Positions 31,370 through 43,719 are shown, numbered from the stretch's first letter. The stretch: DNA of 64,000 nt from Mesostigma viride (GCA_009746045.1 RPFO01000079.1:2009844-2073843), one strand, 5' to 3'. Notes: a model not told the origin generated them from the letters alone. Numbers and translations are program-made.

Positions 31370-32640
31370 GGCTGGGGCGTCTGGGGTCGCTGGGGCCGCG
31401 GTGGTCGAGGGGGTCGCGTGCCAGGGCTTGTGGCCGACGTAGATGGCCGCCCCCTTCCAGCTGTCCACCGGCTGGCCCGCCTTGGTCTGCCGGAGCTGGA
31501 GGTAGGTCGGCCATAGCTCCCGTCGCCGTTGTTGCTGCGCCATGCAGGGTCAAGTCGTCGTCCACGGTGAAGGGAGTGTTCTCGAGCCGCTTGCGGCGTC
31601 TGAGAAACGAAATCTTGTCCGATGGGCTCTTGAGGATCGATGAGAAGAAGCGGAGGCGCCCAGGTGCCTTAATTACCCCGCGCGCGGGGGAGGCGGTGGG
31701 CGGTCAGCTTAATCTCACCATGCAAGAAGGCCCATGCGTGCAAGGATTTTGCTCTCAAACGCACGTGCAAGCTTCTCGGAATTCTCACCTTCCTCCATGT
31801 CTTGACGATGGCGTTGAGGCTGCGCTTGGCGAGCTCGGCCTCCTCGCGGAGGTCAAGCGTCTGCCGCTGGAGCTGGGCTGCGACGGCGGAGGTGGTGGAG
31901 GTGGTGTGCTGCTTGAGCATGTCCGCCCAGGTCGTGATGGGAGGAGGCTGCATCGCCGGCCAGGCCAGCAGGGGCTGGCTTGGCGGCAATGTCCTTCACC
32001 GCCTGGGCGGTGAGGCCTGCGGTGTTTTGCAGGACCTCGATAGCGATGGCATTGTCCTTAAGACGCTGGTCGATGTCGCGGAGCTGGGCGGTGATGGCGT
32101 CGGAGGTGGGGGTGGTGACGGTGGAGGAGGCGAGGATCGAGGGTGGAGGTGGCGGTGAAGATGGTGGAGAGGAGGGGAAGCTCGGCAGCCAGCGTGCCGC
32201 CCATGGCTGCCATGCACATCTGCAGCGATGGGGGCCACGTGCTGCTCGAGGGCCTCCTTAAGGAGTGAGCGGATGGAGGATTCGGTTAAGGTGGTGCATG
32301 GTGAGGGGCCACCCTTGCAGGAAGTAGCTTAGGATGTATGATAGGCCATATGCCCCCCTCAGGGGCTATGTGCTACATATACTCCCAACGGAGTTATGTT
32401 ACAATTCAATTCAATGGTGAGGGGCTTGAGGGGCCAGAGCTCCTCGATGGAGCGGCCAAGGAGGGAGAAAAGAGCGAATTGCTGAAGGTGGGGGCGGCGG
32501 GCGTTGAGGACGTCCTTGTCGAAATAGCGCCTCTGGACGAATTAAGGCATTGATGAGGCGACCTTGGTGGGAAAGCTGCTTGCACAGTTCTATAAGAGAG
32601 GCGTGCGTCCCGAAAAATGGAATGGATGGTGTAAGCTATC
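31370..32640 (-). pseudogene. LINE ORF1 pseudogene, copy 3 (segment A)
   Basis: Minus-strand fragments reproduce the ORF1 of 377-1723. A C-terminal piece (QQQRRRELWPTYLQLR equivalent, shifted) lies at about 31520-31400, and the coiled-coil and RRM-like part at 31989-31669 (TWADMLKQHTTSTTSAVAAQ). An N-terminal part near 32640-32430 has THASLIELCKQL. Several frameshifts are present, and a 104-bp insertion with target duplication interrupts it at 32310-32413. Copies are at 41310-42600 (noisy) and 51236-52510. Confidence 0.7.
32298..32425 (+). mobile_element. 104-bp LINE 3'-end insertion with 12-bp target duplication
   Basis: ATGGTGAGGGGC occurs exactly at 32298-32309 and 32414-32425. Between them is a plus-strand 3'-terminal LINE/ORF1-only fragment (matching the inverse of 62485-62580). 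It carries the hairpin (32375-32399: ACATA/TATGT, bulged T, ACTCC/GGAGT, loop CAAC) and a short ATTCA tail. It is inserted in the ORF1 pseudogene. The equivalent in segment C is 52164-52293. Confidence 0.85.
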
Positions 32641-32769
32641 TAGGTCCTAGTTACAGGGGTGTGCACCGCGGCCCGAATCGCTATGAATGCCATACGCGGT
32701 CACACGCGGAGCCCCCACAGACTTCGGGGTGGTCTCCTTCATCACTACTTCTTGCCATCTATCCTTGCG

Positions 32770-33638
32770 CACCATCTAAGTAAGTAAGTAAGTACTTGCG
32801 TGTCATGCGCAAAGGCATGCCACGGAGTACTATGCTAATCTCATTAGAAAAATAATTACACAAAAGTTTAAACAAATATCGTCTGCATCATCCCCCAACT
32901 GACCGTTAAGCACTAGATGGGGATGTAATCCTCATCCGAGCTGTCCTCTACTGTAATGGCAGACGAGGCGGTAGTGTAGCGGCTATCCTCAGGACCAATA
33001 ACCTCCACCTGCGGACTTCTACCCTGGCTAGCAACGGGCCGCGGGGCCCGTGGGGAGAAAACAGGAGCATACCCCTCGGGGAGGTGCTTATCGCAGATGG
33101 CAGCCCATTTCTCCTTGTCAATCATGCGGGCGCGGAGTACGGATAGTCCCAGAAGCACCATCTGCCTCCGTATTACAGACAAACGAGGAGGCTGCCCGGG
33201 TGTGAGCCCGTCACGTCTAGTGTAGCACATGTCCATGCCGAGTCTATCACGAAAAGTCCACGGGTGGCGGCCCTGCCGCGCGCGGCCTGGGGCACGCCAG
33301 GTGAGGACATAACGCCCAGGCTGGGCGGGCTTGGTGCCAGCTATAGTCTATCTGATGTATCTACCTGATCTGTGCGGGCCAGGTGCCCGGCTAGGCCCAG
33401 GCGCCTGTGCCTAAGAATGTGGGAAACATAGGGAAAATCAGCGTACAAATCCTCATTACTAATGTGCAAACCAAAGGGGATGTTAAGGGCCTTGCGCAGA
33501 ATCTTGGTGACGGTGCCGTCGAGTCGTTGCTCCAGCTCCTGCGTCAGTGTCCAGGTCTCGGCGCCGTAGGTCAGGATCGTCAGAATGACGACCTTGAAGA
33601 GGTCACGCTTGACGATCCGGGGTAGGGCCGGGGTTGCT

Positions 33639-33650
<12 letters not shown>
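32770..33650 (-). pseudogene. LINE ORF2 3' part, second lineage
   Basis: The minus-strand frame from 33640 reads LPRIVKRDLFKVVILTILTY, then GAETWTLTQELEQRLDGTVT and a thumb region HRRLGLAGHLARTDQVDTSD, with a stop at 33341. A shifted frame resumes (GRYVLTWRAPGRARQGRHPW) and runs to 32913 (SDEDYIPI end). It is clearly related to, but distinct from, the reverse transcriptase at 29861-30949. A GTAA tail (about 32777-32790) and a CATGC/GCATG hairpin follow. The 5' side ends at the AAT microsatellite. Copies: 42760-43595 (noisy) and 52640-53520. Confidence 0.8.
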
Positions 33651-33672
<22 letters not shown>

Positions 33673-33703
33673 TAACAATAATAATAATAATAACAACAAC
33701 AGC

Positions 33704-33777
<74 letters not shown>

Positions 33778-33799
33778 GCACGTGACCATGCGTCACGTG
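33640..33799. repeat. (AAT)n microsatellite and CACGTGAC hairpin
   Basis: About 135 bases of AAT/AAC triplets are followed by an 8-base perfect inverted repeat CACGTGAC/GTCACGTG with a 5-base loop (33779-33799). A near-identical hairpin lies next to the TTAA array at 62386-62403. This looks like another LINE-type 3' end, minus strand. Confidence 0.75.
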
Positions 33800-34340
33800 G
33801 GTGCCAATACAGAGTAAAGGAACCTTCAACCCTACTATATATTTTAAAAATATAATTACTTACAGCAGAGTGAAATCACTCAAACCAAAGCAAACGCCCA
33901 GCTATAAACCTATATACAGAGCCATGTCAAAGCTCTATACTACGATAAGACCAATGGAAACGCCTAACGGGAGGAACCTAATAGCCCTCCTGCACCGCAA
34001 AATCAGCCCGCGTACGGCGGAGCATGATGTCAGCCATGGCCCGAGTCAGCGCCACCGACAAGCGCTGACGCCCTACTATATACACAGCGAGAAGGAGGGA
34101 GGGCGCCCTAGCTTCTCTCGATCACTGCCGCAAGTGGGCAGGCCACAGAGCGCTCTCTCGACAGCATGGTGCATCATGCCGGGGCGCAACACTGTGGGTG
34201 CAGTACAACCAATGCAATACCATAGGTTGTCTCCTTGATACCTTATATGGGCTCAGTGATCGACGCACGGAGCTACCCACGTTTGGGTCGCCAACATTCG
34301 GACCCTACTTGTGTCTTCAGTCATGATTTAGTAAGGCTAA
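33800..34340. other. No gene seen
   Basis: Unique-looking sequence with a 145-codon plus-strand frame (33801-34238) lacking codon bias; not supported as a gene. Confidence 0.4.
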
Positions 34341-34988
34341 GCTTTATTAACCAGACTCCAATGCACCTTCAGAATGGCATTCGTGTTGAACAGATAGTTT
34401 TGTGAATATACAAATATCAGGTTGTGACTGTAACAGGTGTAGTAACTAGCCCATATTCTGGTGAAGTTGCATCTGTACTGTCTTATCTAGACATTGAGGG
34501 ACTGACTCACAAGAAAACAACCTGTAGGTTTACAATTAAAAGGATCTTTTTCCTGCTGTGATACATTTGACATGGGTCGTTTTTAGCTGTTACACTATGC
34601 TGCATGCAGCCAAGTTGAAATGTCGACGTGGCAAGCATTACCAACTTCAGTTGGGTATTGCTGTGCCCACCCAACACAACTTTTCTGCCCTCAGTTCCAT
34701 GTATTGCATTCAGGCATTACGTCATACATATGATTCATAAACTCATTTCATGATGAAAATGATTTATTAGTAGTATTCAGTTAATTTACATCATGTTAAA
34801 TCTAGTCCTACATCCCGTTTTATGTACAAATGGGGCTCTGTCTCAGGGAGCATTTGCATGCTTGTTCAGCACCCCTCCTGCAGCAAGGACATTACCAACT
34901 CCATGTCCGTAACTGCCGCTGTTCAGTGAGCTGCAAGACCAATGCAGAAATAGCAACTGTACAGTGCTTGATTTGCATGGCACTGCAT
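34341..34988 (-). other. 3' flank of the chlorophyll-binding-like gene
   Basis: Conserved with 61701-62335 beside the inverted paralogue. On the minus strand AATAAA (about 34769) and ATGTAAAT (about 34789) lie about 200 bases after the stop. These are plausible polyadenylation signals; TGTAA is the usual signal in green algae. Confidence 0.5.
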
Positions 34989-35960
34989 CTAGTACCAGGC
35001 TGGGCTGATGCAGCCAGACAGCTTGGCATACTCAAACAGCTGGCCCAGAATGCCATTACCGGTGGCCGCCTCCACTGTGATAGCTGCAAGGAAACCAAGC
35101 ATGGCCCAGCGGCCGTTGGTCATCTCAACATTCCTGGCGTAGCTCCACGCCGACAGGTCAGAGGCAGGCCCACTGGACACTGGAGTGCGTGGGGTAGGGG
35201 CACTTACGCTCTCCACTCCCTTGCCCTTCAAGAAGGCCTCATCCCTGGCCTTCAGCTGAGCAGCATCCGCATCAATTTCGGTCACTGTCATCGAGGACAA
35301 GACCTGGTCGGCAGGAGACTTGCCTTGGGACTCGGCCACCGCCCTCATATCGTCAGCGGCCAGGAAACCGCCCTGCTTCTTCATCCGAGTGGACGTCTCA
35401 CGGATATCCACCGCCTCGCTAGTGAGGCCCAAGAAGCTGCGGTACCGAGAAAGCGAGGCGGCAGACAGCTTTCCCTTTTGTACAGCGTCGACGGTCCTGA
35501 TGGTGGCGAGAAGGGTGGCGCCCCCAGCGAGGATGGTGATGGCCAACAGCAAAGTGTCGTTCGGGGTCGTCAATCCAATCTGGCGCAGGATGCCGTGCCC
35601 AGTTAGAAGCTCCTCAGCTGCACCCGTGGCAAACCCCATCATAGCGAGACGGCCGGCCCACAGCTCGGCGAAAGGGGTGAAGCCAAAGATTCCGTCGGAG
35701 GTATCGAAGCCCATCCCCTGTGCAATCGCATCCGATGGCGTGGGCTCACTAAGCACGGCAGATACCGCGACATTGCCCTTCTTGTCCTTCCTGCTGTTGG
35801 AGAAGGCCGCGACGGGCCCCGCGCCCTGACGTTGTAGCAACGGCGAACCCCTCAGTACAGCGGCAGATGATCGAGGCAGGGCTGACGACGGGGAGATCCT
35901 GGCCACATGCTGGGTGAGGACGGCGTTCGAGGAGGTCGCCATGGAAGCCATCATAGCCAT
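34989..35960 (-). CDS. Plastid chlorophyll-binding-like protein (LHC-like, ELIP/PsbS type), copy A
   Basis: The frame is open from 36077 (362 codons), but a TATA-like TATTTAAG sits only a few bases upstream of that ATG. Transcription should therefore start inside it, and the ATG at 35960 (MAMMASMATSS) is preferred, giving 323 residues. Numbered from the upstream Met, residues 40-115 form a Ser/Ala/Arg-rich transit peptide. Helix 1 is FTPFAELWAGRLAMMGF (133-149; E138 and R143 as pigment-ligand/salt-bridge pair). Helix 2 is LLLAITILAGGATLLATI (176-193). Helix 3 is VEMTNGRWAMLGF (317-329; E318, N321, R323). Two LHC-type ExxxxR motifs and three helices fit the LHC-like stress family (ELIP, PsbS-like). 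These proteins bind pigments or dissipate excess light in thylakoids. Long stroma-like linker (195-310). Neighbours are repeats. Copy C is the same protein. Confidence 0.85.
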   Translation of the reverse strand: MAMMASMATSSNAVLTQHVARISPSSALPRSSAAVLRGSPLLQRQGAGPVAAFSNSRKDKKGNVAVSAVLSEPTPSDAIAQGMGFDTSDGIFGFTPFAELWAGRLAMMGFATGAAEELLTGHGILRQIGLTTPNDTLLLAITILAGGATLLATIRTVDAVQKGKLSAASLSRYRSFLGLTSEAVDIRETSTRMKKQGGFLAADDMRAVAESQGKSPADQVLSSMTVTEIDADAAQLKARDEAFLKGKGVESVSAPTPRTPVSSGPASDLSAWSYARNVEMTNGRWAMLGFLAAITVEAATGNGILGQLFEYAKLSGCISPAWY

Positions 35961-36059
35961 ACTTCTTGGTATGCGCGGACGCTGCTTGAAAGTAGAGGCT
36001 ACTCTAGGTAGGTGGCGACTTTGGTAAATTTGAGGTCGAGAGTACGCGAGTGATTGCAA

Positions 36060-36290
36060 TGATAATGCCGTGGGCATGCTTGGCTTAAATAGACGGGGCG
36101 GGGGATTCGGATGCGAAGCTATGCGAAGCTATGCGAAGGTTGCCAGGGCAGGTGGACACAACAATGCGCGTCCACGTTGTCGCTCCGTGGCTTCTCGGAG
36201 ACGCGGCTCCCTCTTGGCAGACCACGTTGCCTGGGCAGCTGGTCGGAGGAAAAAATGCTGCCACGTCCTAAACAGCCGAAGGTCTGTTTT
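36060..36290 (-). promoter_or_regulatory. Promoter region of the chlorophyll-binding-like gene
   Basis: Read on the minus strand: three tandem CTTCGCATAG-type units (about 36110-36140), a GTGGAC..GTCCAC inverted pair (about 36152-36174), then CCCCGCCCCG and TATTTAAG (about 36085-36095). The whole block is conserved at 60410-60610 in front of the inverted paralogue, where the decamer has four copies. Confidence 0.55.
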
Positions 36291-37417
36291 TTATTCTAAG
36301 GCTGTTGAAGTGCTGATTGACGTTTATTAGATTCGGAAAGGATTGCTTGCACGTCTTCACGGCTTCACCTGCACCTGAACACCTGAACTTCACCTGAACT
36401 TGCCGTATCGTTGTCTCACGTCTTCACGTCTTCACGTCTTCACGTCTTCACGTTCTTCACGCGTCTTCACCTGTCCTTCACCACGTCTTTCACGTTCTTC
36501 GCGTCTTCACGTCTTCACGGCTTCACCTGAACACCTGAACTTCACCTGAACTTGCCGGTATCGTGTCTTCACGGTCTTCACGTCTTCACCGTCTTCACGT
36601 CTTCACCGCGTCTTCACCTGTCTTCACCACGTCTTCACGGCTTCACGGCTTCACTCTTCACGGTCTTCACCTGAACACCTGAACGTTCACCTGAAACTTG
36701 CCGTATCGTGTCTTCACGTCTTCACGTTCTTCACGTCTCACGTCTTCACGCTTCACCGCTCTTCACCTGTCTTCACCACGTCTTCACGTTCACGGCTTCA
36801 CGTCTTCACGGCTTCACCTGAACACCTGAACTTCACCTGAACTTGCCGTATCGTGTCTTCACGTCTTCACGTCTTCACGTCTTCACGTCTTCACGTCTTC
36901 ACCGCGTCTTCACCTGTCTTCACCACGTCTTCACGGCCTCACGGCTTCACGTCTTCACGGCTTCACCTGAACACCTGAACTTCACCTGAAACTTGCCGTA
37001 TCGTGTCTTTCACGTCTTCACGTCTTCACGTCTTCACGTCTTCACGTCTTCACCGCGTCTTCACCTGTCTTCACCACGTCTTCACGGCTTCACGGCTTTC
37101 ACGTCTTCACGGCTTCACCTGAACACCTGAACTTCACCTGAACTTGCCGTATCGTGTCTTCACGGTCTTCACGTCTTCACGTCTTCACGTCTTCACCGCG
37201 TCTTCACCTGTCTTCACCACGTCTTCACGGCTTCACCTGAACACCTGAACTTTGCGTATCGTATCTTTCATACATTGCATCATTTGCATGCCTTGGAGCT
37301 GCACGTCTTCAAGCAGTGCTACCCAGTTCCCGCTTGATTCAAATGCACTTCGCGCTTGAATTCGTGACTTCGCCCCGCTCAAGGTGGAAAGAATGATGGG
37401 CACTAGCCACGGGAACT

Positions 37418-37768
37418 ATGCCCGATGCTGATAGCCGAAGCGATGACATGGACGAATTGATTGATTTGTGTTATGCCGGGGACGATTGTAGAAAATGGGT
37501 GCTAGGAAAGAAATCTGGTGCCATGAAAGTAGATTTTTTGGCCGGTGCAAACCACCAATGCGCCGGCCGATTGTTGGCAAGGTCCTGCACGGCAGCCAGA
37601 GCGCACCCAGCCAGAGCGTACCCAGCCGCTGCCGCCGCCGACCCCCGTACTGGTGGGCGTTGAACAGACGATGAGAGAGATTGCAACGAGCTATGGAGAA
37701 CCAAAGCAAGAAGTTGAAGAGCTTGGTTTGCAGCTGGCGTCAAGAGGTGCAGAAACAAGTGGTCCAGC

Positions 37769-37804
<36 letters not shown>

Positions 37805-37868
37805 CAACTGCAGCAGCAACTGCGCAGCAAACTGCAGCAACAACTGCAGCAGCAGCAGCAGCAGCAGC

Positions 37869-37907
<39 letters not shown>

Positions 37908-39285
37908 CTTCAGTTCCCGCAGGCAGCGTCGGCAATGTCGCAGTTTCCACAGGCATTGTCGGCACTGCAGCAGTTTTCGCAGGGACCGTCGGCAGCAGAG
38001 CAGTTCCCGCAGGATCATCGGTGGTGCAGCAGTTCTTTGTGAGTCATTCGTGTAGTGTTGAGTGGGTGGGGTGCCAGGGGGAGTGTGTGTGGGGGGGTGT
38101 AGGGGGGTTGACTGTGACTGCGTGGCTGCTGGCTGGAAAGGAGGTGCGTGGCTGTGTGGCTGCGTGGCTTGCGCTGCCTGCGTGGCTGCGTGGCTGCGTG
38201 GCTGCTGCTGGTGGCTGCGCTGCTGGTGCTGCGTGGCTGCGTGGCTGTGTGGCTGCGTGGCTGCGCTGCTGCGTGGCTGCTGGCTGCGCTGCGCGTGGTG
38301 GCTGGAAAGGAGGGTGCGTGGCTGTGTGGCTGCGTGGCTGCCGCTGCTGCGTTGGCTGCGTGGCTGCTGGCTGGAAGGAGGGTGCGTGGCTGTGTGGCTG
38401 CGTGGCTGCGTGCTGCGTGGGCTGCGTTGGTGCTGCTGCGTGGCTGCGTGGCGCTGGCTGTGCTGGCGTGGCTGCGAGGGCTGCGTTGCTCGTGTGGCTG
38501 CGTGGCTCGCTGCGCTGCGTGGCTGCGTGCTGCGCTGCTGCGGGCTGCCGGCTGCGTGGCTGCGTGGCTGCTTGTGCTGCTGTGGCTGCGCTGCTTGTCG
38601 TGGCTGCGTGCTGCGTCTGCGCTGCTCTCGCTGGGAAAGCGCATGGTGCGCTGGCTGTGTGGCTGCGTGGCTGCGCTGCTGCGTGGCTGCGTGGCTTGCG
38701 TGGCTGGAAAGGAGGGTGCGTGTGCTGTGCTGGCTGCGTGGCTGGCGTGCTGCTGTGGCTGCGCGTGGCTGCGTGGCTGCGTGGCTGCTTGGCTGGAAAG
38801 GAGGGTGCGTGGCTGTGTGGCTGCCGTTGTAGCTGCGCTTGCTGCGTGGCTGCGTGGCTCGCGTGGCTTGCGTGGCTGCGTGGCTGCGTGGCTGGTAGCT
38901 GGAGAGGGTGCGTGGCTGTGTGGCGGCGTGGCTTGCGCTGCTGCGTGGCTGCGTGGCTGCGTGGCTGCGTGGCTGGTGGGGGGGTGCCGGTGCGCTGGAT
39001 GCGTGGATGTGTGGCTGGGTGGGTGCGTCACTGCGTGGCTGGCTGGCTCTGTGGCTGCGTGGGCGGCTGGATGGCCGGGTCAGCGTGGCCTCGTGTTCAA
39101 TGGGATGCTTAATATGTTGTTGCCTTTGGATGCCACAGTTCATGGATCTTTTGTTCACATGCAGGTGCTTGCCGTCTTCCCCATCGACGTCGTCAAGACC
39201 GATGTCGCCAAGAAGGATGATGCAATCACTCTCGGCCATGTTTAACTCATGTGGGCCTTCATGGCCATACGGGAAATATTATTGA
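37418..39285 (+). pseudogene. Gln-rich gene, segment B copy
   Basis: Same gene as 27439-29339 with extra frame breaks (for example an inserted T after 37569 and changes in the CAG run). The QFPQ decamer repeat is visible here in an open frame with poly-Ala ahead of it. The TGCGTGGC minisatellite is badly indel-ridden. Confidence 0.5.
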
Positions 39286-39776
39286 ATCAGTTCTTTGACA
39301 CTGAGTTGGCACTACGCAACACCTTTGATGCACATGAGTGCAGGCGCATGTTGTTGAAACCATGCAACCATGGCGATCCCTCAAAAAGTTTGGTTATGTA
39401 ATAAGTGACACAATTATTCCGGACTTATTGATGGCCAACGTCCTGTAAGGTTGAGTTGTCTTGGAGGAGGAGCGTGATGACCGCGGAAGCCGCGTGGGTG
39501 TCTGTAGTGCTATATCTTGAAGATGTACGGTCTTGGAAGAGTTATGGTCTTGGAATCATATAATAATGAACTTGGAATAAAGTTGCGGGCAGCCTTCAAT
39601 TGGCATATGTTGTCTCATTGATGTTGTCTCATTGCGTTAATGGGTCAATTGTCTTAGTTTATATAATGTATATCTTGGGAAATCATTGCTTCAATAAAAT
39701 GCATGCTAGGCGCAATCAACCCCCACAAACACATCTGGAAAACTGCACAGTGCATCAAATGTATTCCTAGACAAAA

Positions 39777-40907
39777 AAATGTATCCTAATCCGGTAAAAC
39801 CACCCCTGCGGAGGGCACCACTCCACCATTCCCCCTTCACCACGGGTGTGGCAAGGTTGTGTCCGTTCCCCATACCTGTTCATTATTGTCGTGGATCACG
39901 TCATGCGCCGGGCACGTGCGCGCTTTTACTGCTCTTAAGGGGTTCGAGCCAGGCTTGGACATCCTTAACGTGAAAGAGCACGGCGGGGTTAGACCTGGTT
40001 ACCGCCTTGCCGACCTGATTTATGCGGATGATACCACCCTCATCGAGAGCCCCGAGCACATTCAGACCTGGCTGGACTGCCTGGGCCTGGAGGCACGGGC
40101 GGTGGGGCTGGAGATTAGTGTCAAAACTGAGGCGATTGGTGATAGGGGCATCCAGTAAACCACCGCTGCCGCGCCTGCTCGACGGGACGGAGGTCCCGTT
40201 CCGCGACCGCTTCAAGCTGTTGGGAGCTGGCTTCCTGACACCGCCGACGATGGACACCCGCATCGGCCTTGCCTGGCCAAGCTCCGTTCGCTCACACCCT
40301 ACTGGCGCTCGAAGGGCCTGGACGGGCACCGCAAGCGCATGCTCTTCAAGGTCCTCGTCCTCACGGTGCTCACGTATGGCGCCGAGGCGTGGACCCTCCC
40401 ACCCAAACTGGCAGCTCGGCTCGACGGCACAGTTTACAGGATGCTCCGGCAGGTCCTTAATGTAGGTTTTTCGAGCGTCCGTCATCAGAGTCTTTGTATC
40501 ATGGCATGCCTCGTGTTTCGGACGAGATTAGGCAGCGTAGGATAGCATTTGTAGGACACCTTGCCCGCACCAGCCAGGTCGACACCACCCTTGGTCTGGC
40601 CGGCCCCCAGCGGCTTGGACAGCCAGGGCGGCACATTCTGACCTGGCCTGGCCCCAAGGACGTTCCCAAAAGGGTAGGGAATTAACCTGTCACCAACTAC
40701 GTTCAGATGTTGCTGGACGACCTAGTGGTCCCAGCCCAGTTTGAGCACCGCATCCACTCTCTCTCCCGTCTTTGGACTGCCATGCAGGACAAGACGCGGT
40801 GGAAGAAGATTGTCAAGGCGCACACGCCCGACCCTGTGGGCAAGCCACCTCCTCCCAAGCGGAGGAGGCGTTTTGATGAGCAGTTGCAGTTAGGATTTTC
40901 TAGATAG
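39777..40907 (+). pseudogene. Right TIR and LINE RT 3' part, segment B copy
   Basis: The 30-bp right TIR is at 39777-39806. The reverse transcriptase follows (IYADDTTLIES at about 40018-40050, LTYGAEAWTLPPKLAARLDG from about 40369) with at least five single-base frame breaks relative to 29861-30949. Confidence 0.8.
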
Positions 40908-41309
40908 AGTTAGGACAGTTCGATCACGCGGCTTCCTCCATCCATCATGAAATATGTGCTACATGACCTCCCCACGGAGGCATGTTATAATTTAATTTAA
41001 TTTAATTTAATCGCCAACTTACACCTACAGTCATCCGCAAAAGTTCTCCTTTCCGGGGGATGATGCAAGCCTTTCGGATTTGGTACTAGATAAATCACTC
41101 GAGATCTGTGTGTAGGAGTACTACACACTGTGCCACTCGAGACTTGTTCAGTCTCGAAACGTGAGACGGGCTGAACACGGCTGGATCCTTCTTTATTAGA
41201 TGGGGGCGTAGCCGGTTACTATCGAAATCAGCCGTTATAGTGCCTGTCGTAGCGGGCATGTACAAGCCACGGTCTAACTATTCTACACTACTGCTGCTGT
41301 ATTCGGACC

Positions 41310-42610
41310 CTAGGCTGGGCGTCTGGGGTCGCTGGGGCCGCGGTGGTCGAGGGGGTCGCGTGCCAGGGCTTGTGGCCGACGTAGATGGCCGCCCCCTTCC
41401 CAGCTGTCCACCGGCTGGCCCGCCTTGGTCTGCCGGAGCTGGAGGTAGGGTCGGCCATAGCTCCCGTCGCCGTTGTTGCTGCGCCATGCAGGGTCAAGTT
41501 CGTCGTCCACGGTGAAGGGAGTGTTCTCGAGCCGCTTGCGCGTCTGAGAAACGAAATCTTGTCCGATGGGCTCTTGAGGATCGATGAGAAGAAGCGGAGG
41601 CGCCCAGTGCCTTAATTACCCCGCGCGCGGGGGAGGCGGTGGGCGGTCAGCTTAATCTCACCATGCAAGAAGCCCATGCGTGCAAGGATTTTGCTCTCAA
41701 ACGCACGTTGCAAGCTTCTCGGAATTCTCACCTTCCTCCATGTCTTGACGATGGCGTTGAGGCTGCGCTTGGCGAGCTCGGCCTCCTCGCGGAGGTCAAG
41801 CGTCTGCCGCTGGAGCTGGGCTGCGACGGCGGAGGTGTGGAGGTGGTGTGCTGCTTGAGCATGTCCGCCCAGGTCGTGATGGGAGGAGGCTGCATCGCCG
41901 GCCAGGCCAGCAGGGGCTGGCTTGGCGGCAATGTCCTTCACCGCCTGGGCGGTGAGGCCTGCGGTGTTTTGCAGGACCTCGATAGCGATGGCATTGTCCT
42001 TAAGACGCTGGTCGATTGTCGCGGAGCTGGCGGTGATGGCGTCGGAGGTGGGGGTGTGACGGTGGAGGAGGCGAGGATCCGAGGGTGGAGGTGGCGGTTG
42101 AAGATGGTGGAGAGGAGGGGAAGCTCGGCAGCCAGCGTGCCGCCCATGGCTGCCATGCACATCTGCAGCGATGGGGGCCACGTGCTGCTCGAGGCCTCCT
42201 TAAGGAGTGAGCGATGGAGGATTCGGTTAAGGTGGTGCATGGTGAAGGGGCCACCCTTGCAGGAAGTAGCTTAGGATGTATATGATAGGCCATATGCCCC
42301 CCTCTCAGGGGCTATGTGCTACATATACTCCCAACGGAGTTATGTTACAATTCAATTCAATGGTGAGGGGCTTGAGGGGCCAGAGCTCCTCGATGGGAGC
42401 GGCCAAGGAGGAGAAAAGAGCGAATTGCTGAAGGTGGGGGCGGCGGGCGTTGAGGACGTCCTTGTCGAAATAGCGCCTCTGGACGAATTAAGGCATTGAT
42501 GAGGGCAGACCTTGGTGGAAAGCTGGCTTGCACAGTTCTATAAGAGAGGCGTGCGTCCCGAAAAATGGAATGGATGGTGTAAGCTATCTAGGTCCTAGTT
42601 ACAGGGGTGT
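41310..42610 (-). pseudogene. LINE ORF1 pseudogene, segment B copy
   Basis: Indel-bearing duplicate of 31370-32640, including the LINE 3'-end insertion (about 42252-42360). Confidence 0.65.
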
Positions 42611-42759
42611 GGGCACCGCGGCCCGAATCGCTATGAATGCCATACGCGGTCACACGCCGGAGCCCCCACAGACTTCGGGGTGGTCTCCTTCATCACTACT
42701 TCTTGCCATCTATCCTTGCGCACCATCTAAGTAAGTAAGTAAGTACTTGCGTGTCATGC

Positions 42760-43592
42760 GCAAAGGCATGCCACGGAGTACTATGCTAATCTCATTAGAA
42801 AATAATTACACAAAAGTTTAAACAAATATCGTCTGCATTCATCCCCCAATGACCGTTTAAGCACTAGATGGGATGTAATCCTCATCCGAGCTGTCCTCTA
42901 CTGTAATGGCAGACGAGGCGGTAGTGTAGCGGCTATCCTCAGGACCAATAACCTCCACCTGCGGACTTCTACCCTGGCTAGCAACGGGCCGCGGGCCGTG
43001 GGGAGAAAACAGGAGCATACCCTCGGGGAGGTGCCTTATCGCAGATGGCAGCCCATTTCTCCTTGTCAATCATGCGGGCGCGAGTACGGATAGTCCCAGA
43101 AGCCACCATCTGCCTCCGTTATTACAGACAAACGAGGAGGCTGCCCGGGTGTGAGCCCGTCACGTCTAGTGTAGCACATGTCCATGCCGAGTCTACACGA
43201 AAAGTCCACGGGTGGCGGCCCTGCCGCGCGCGGCCTGGGGCACGCCAGGTGAGGACATAACGCCCAGGCTGGGCGGGCTTTGGTGCCAGCTATAGTCTAT
43301 CTGATGTATCTACCTGATCTGTGCGGGGCCAGGTGCCCGGCTAGGGCCCAGGCGCCTGTGCCTAAGAATGGTGGGAAACATAGGGAAAATCAGCCGTACA
43401 AATCCTCATTACTAATGTGCAAACCAAAAGGGGATGTTAAGGGCCTTGCGCAGAATCTTGGTGACGGTGCCGTCGAGTCGTTGCTCCAGCTCCTGCGTCA
43501 GTGTCCAGGTCTCGGCGCCGTAGGTCAGGATCGTCAGAATGACGACCTTGAAGAGGTCACGCTTGACGATCCGGGGTAGGGCCGGGGTTGCT

Positions 43593-43626
<34 letters not shown>

Positions 43627-43668
43627 TAACAATAAATAATAATAATAACAACAACAGCAATAATAAAA

Positions 43669-43719
<51 letters not shown>

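Noticed and set aside
33341-33829. Poly-Ile and poly-Leu N termini fused to the LINE fragment
   Set aside because: Read-through of the AAT microsatellite; only the part after it is LINE protein.
34830-35829. Plus-strand frames of 258 and 169 codons opposite the chlorophyll-binding-like gene
   Set aside because: Antisense shadows of a well-supported gene; they recur identically opposite each copy.
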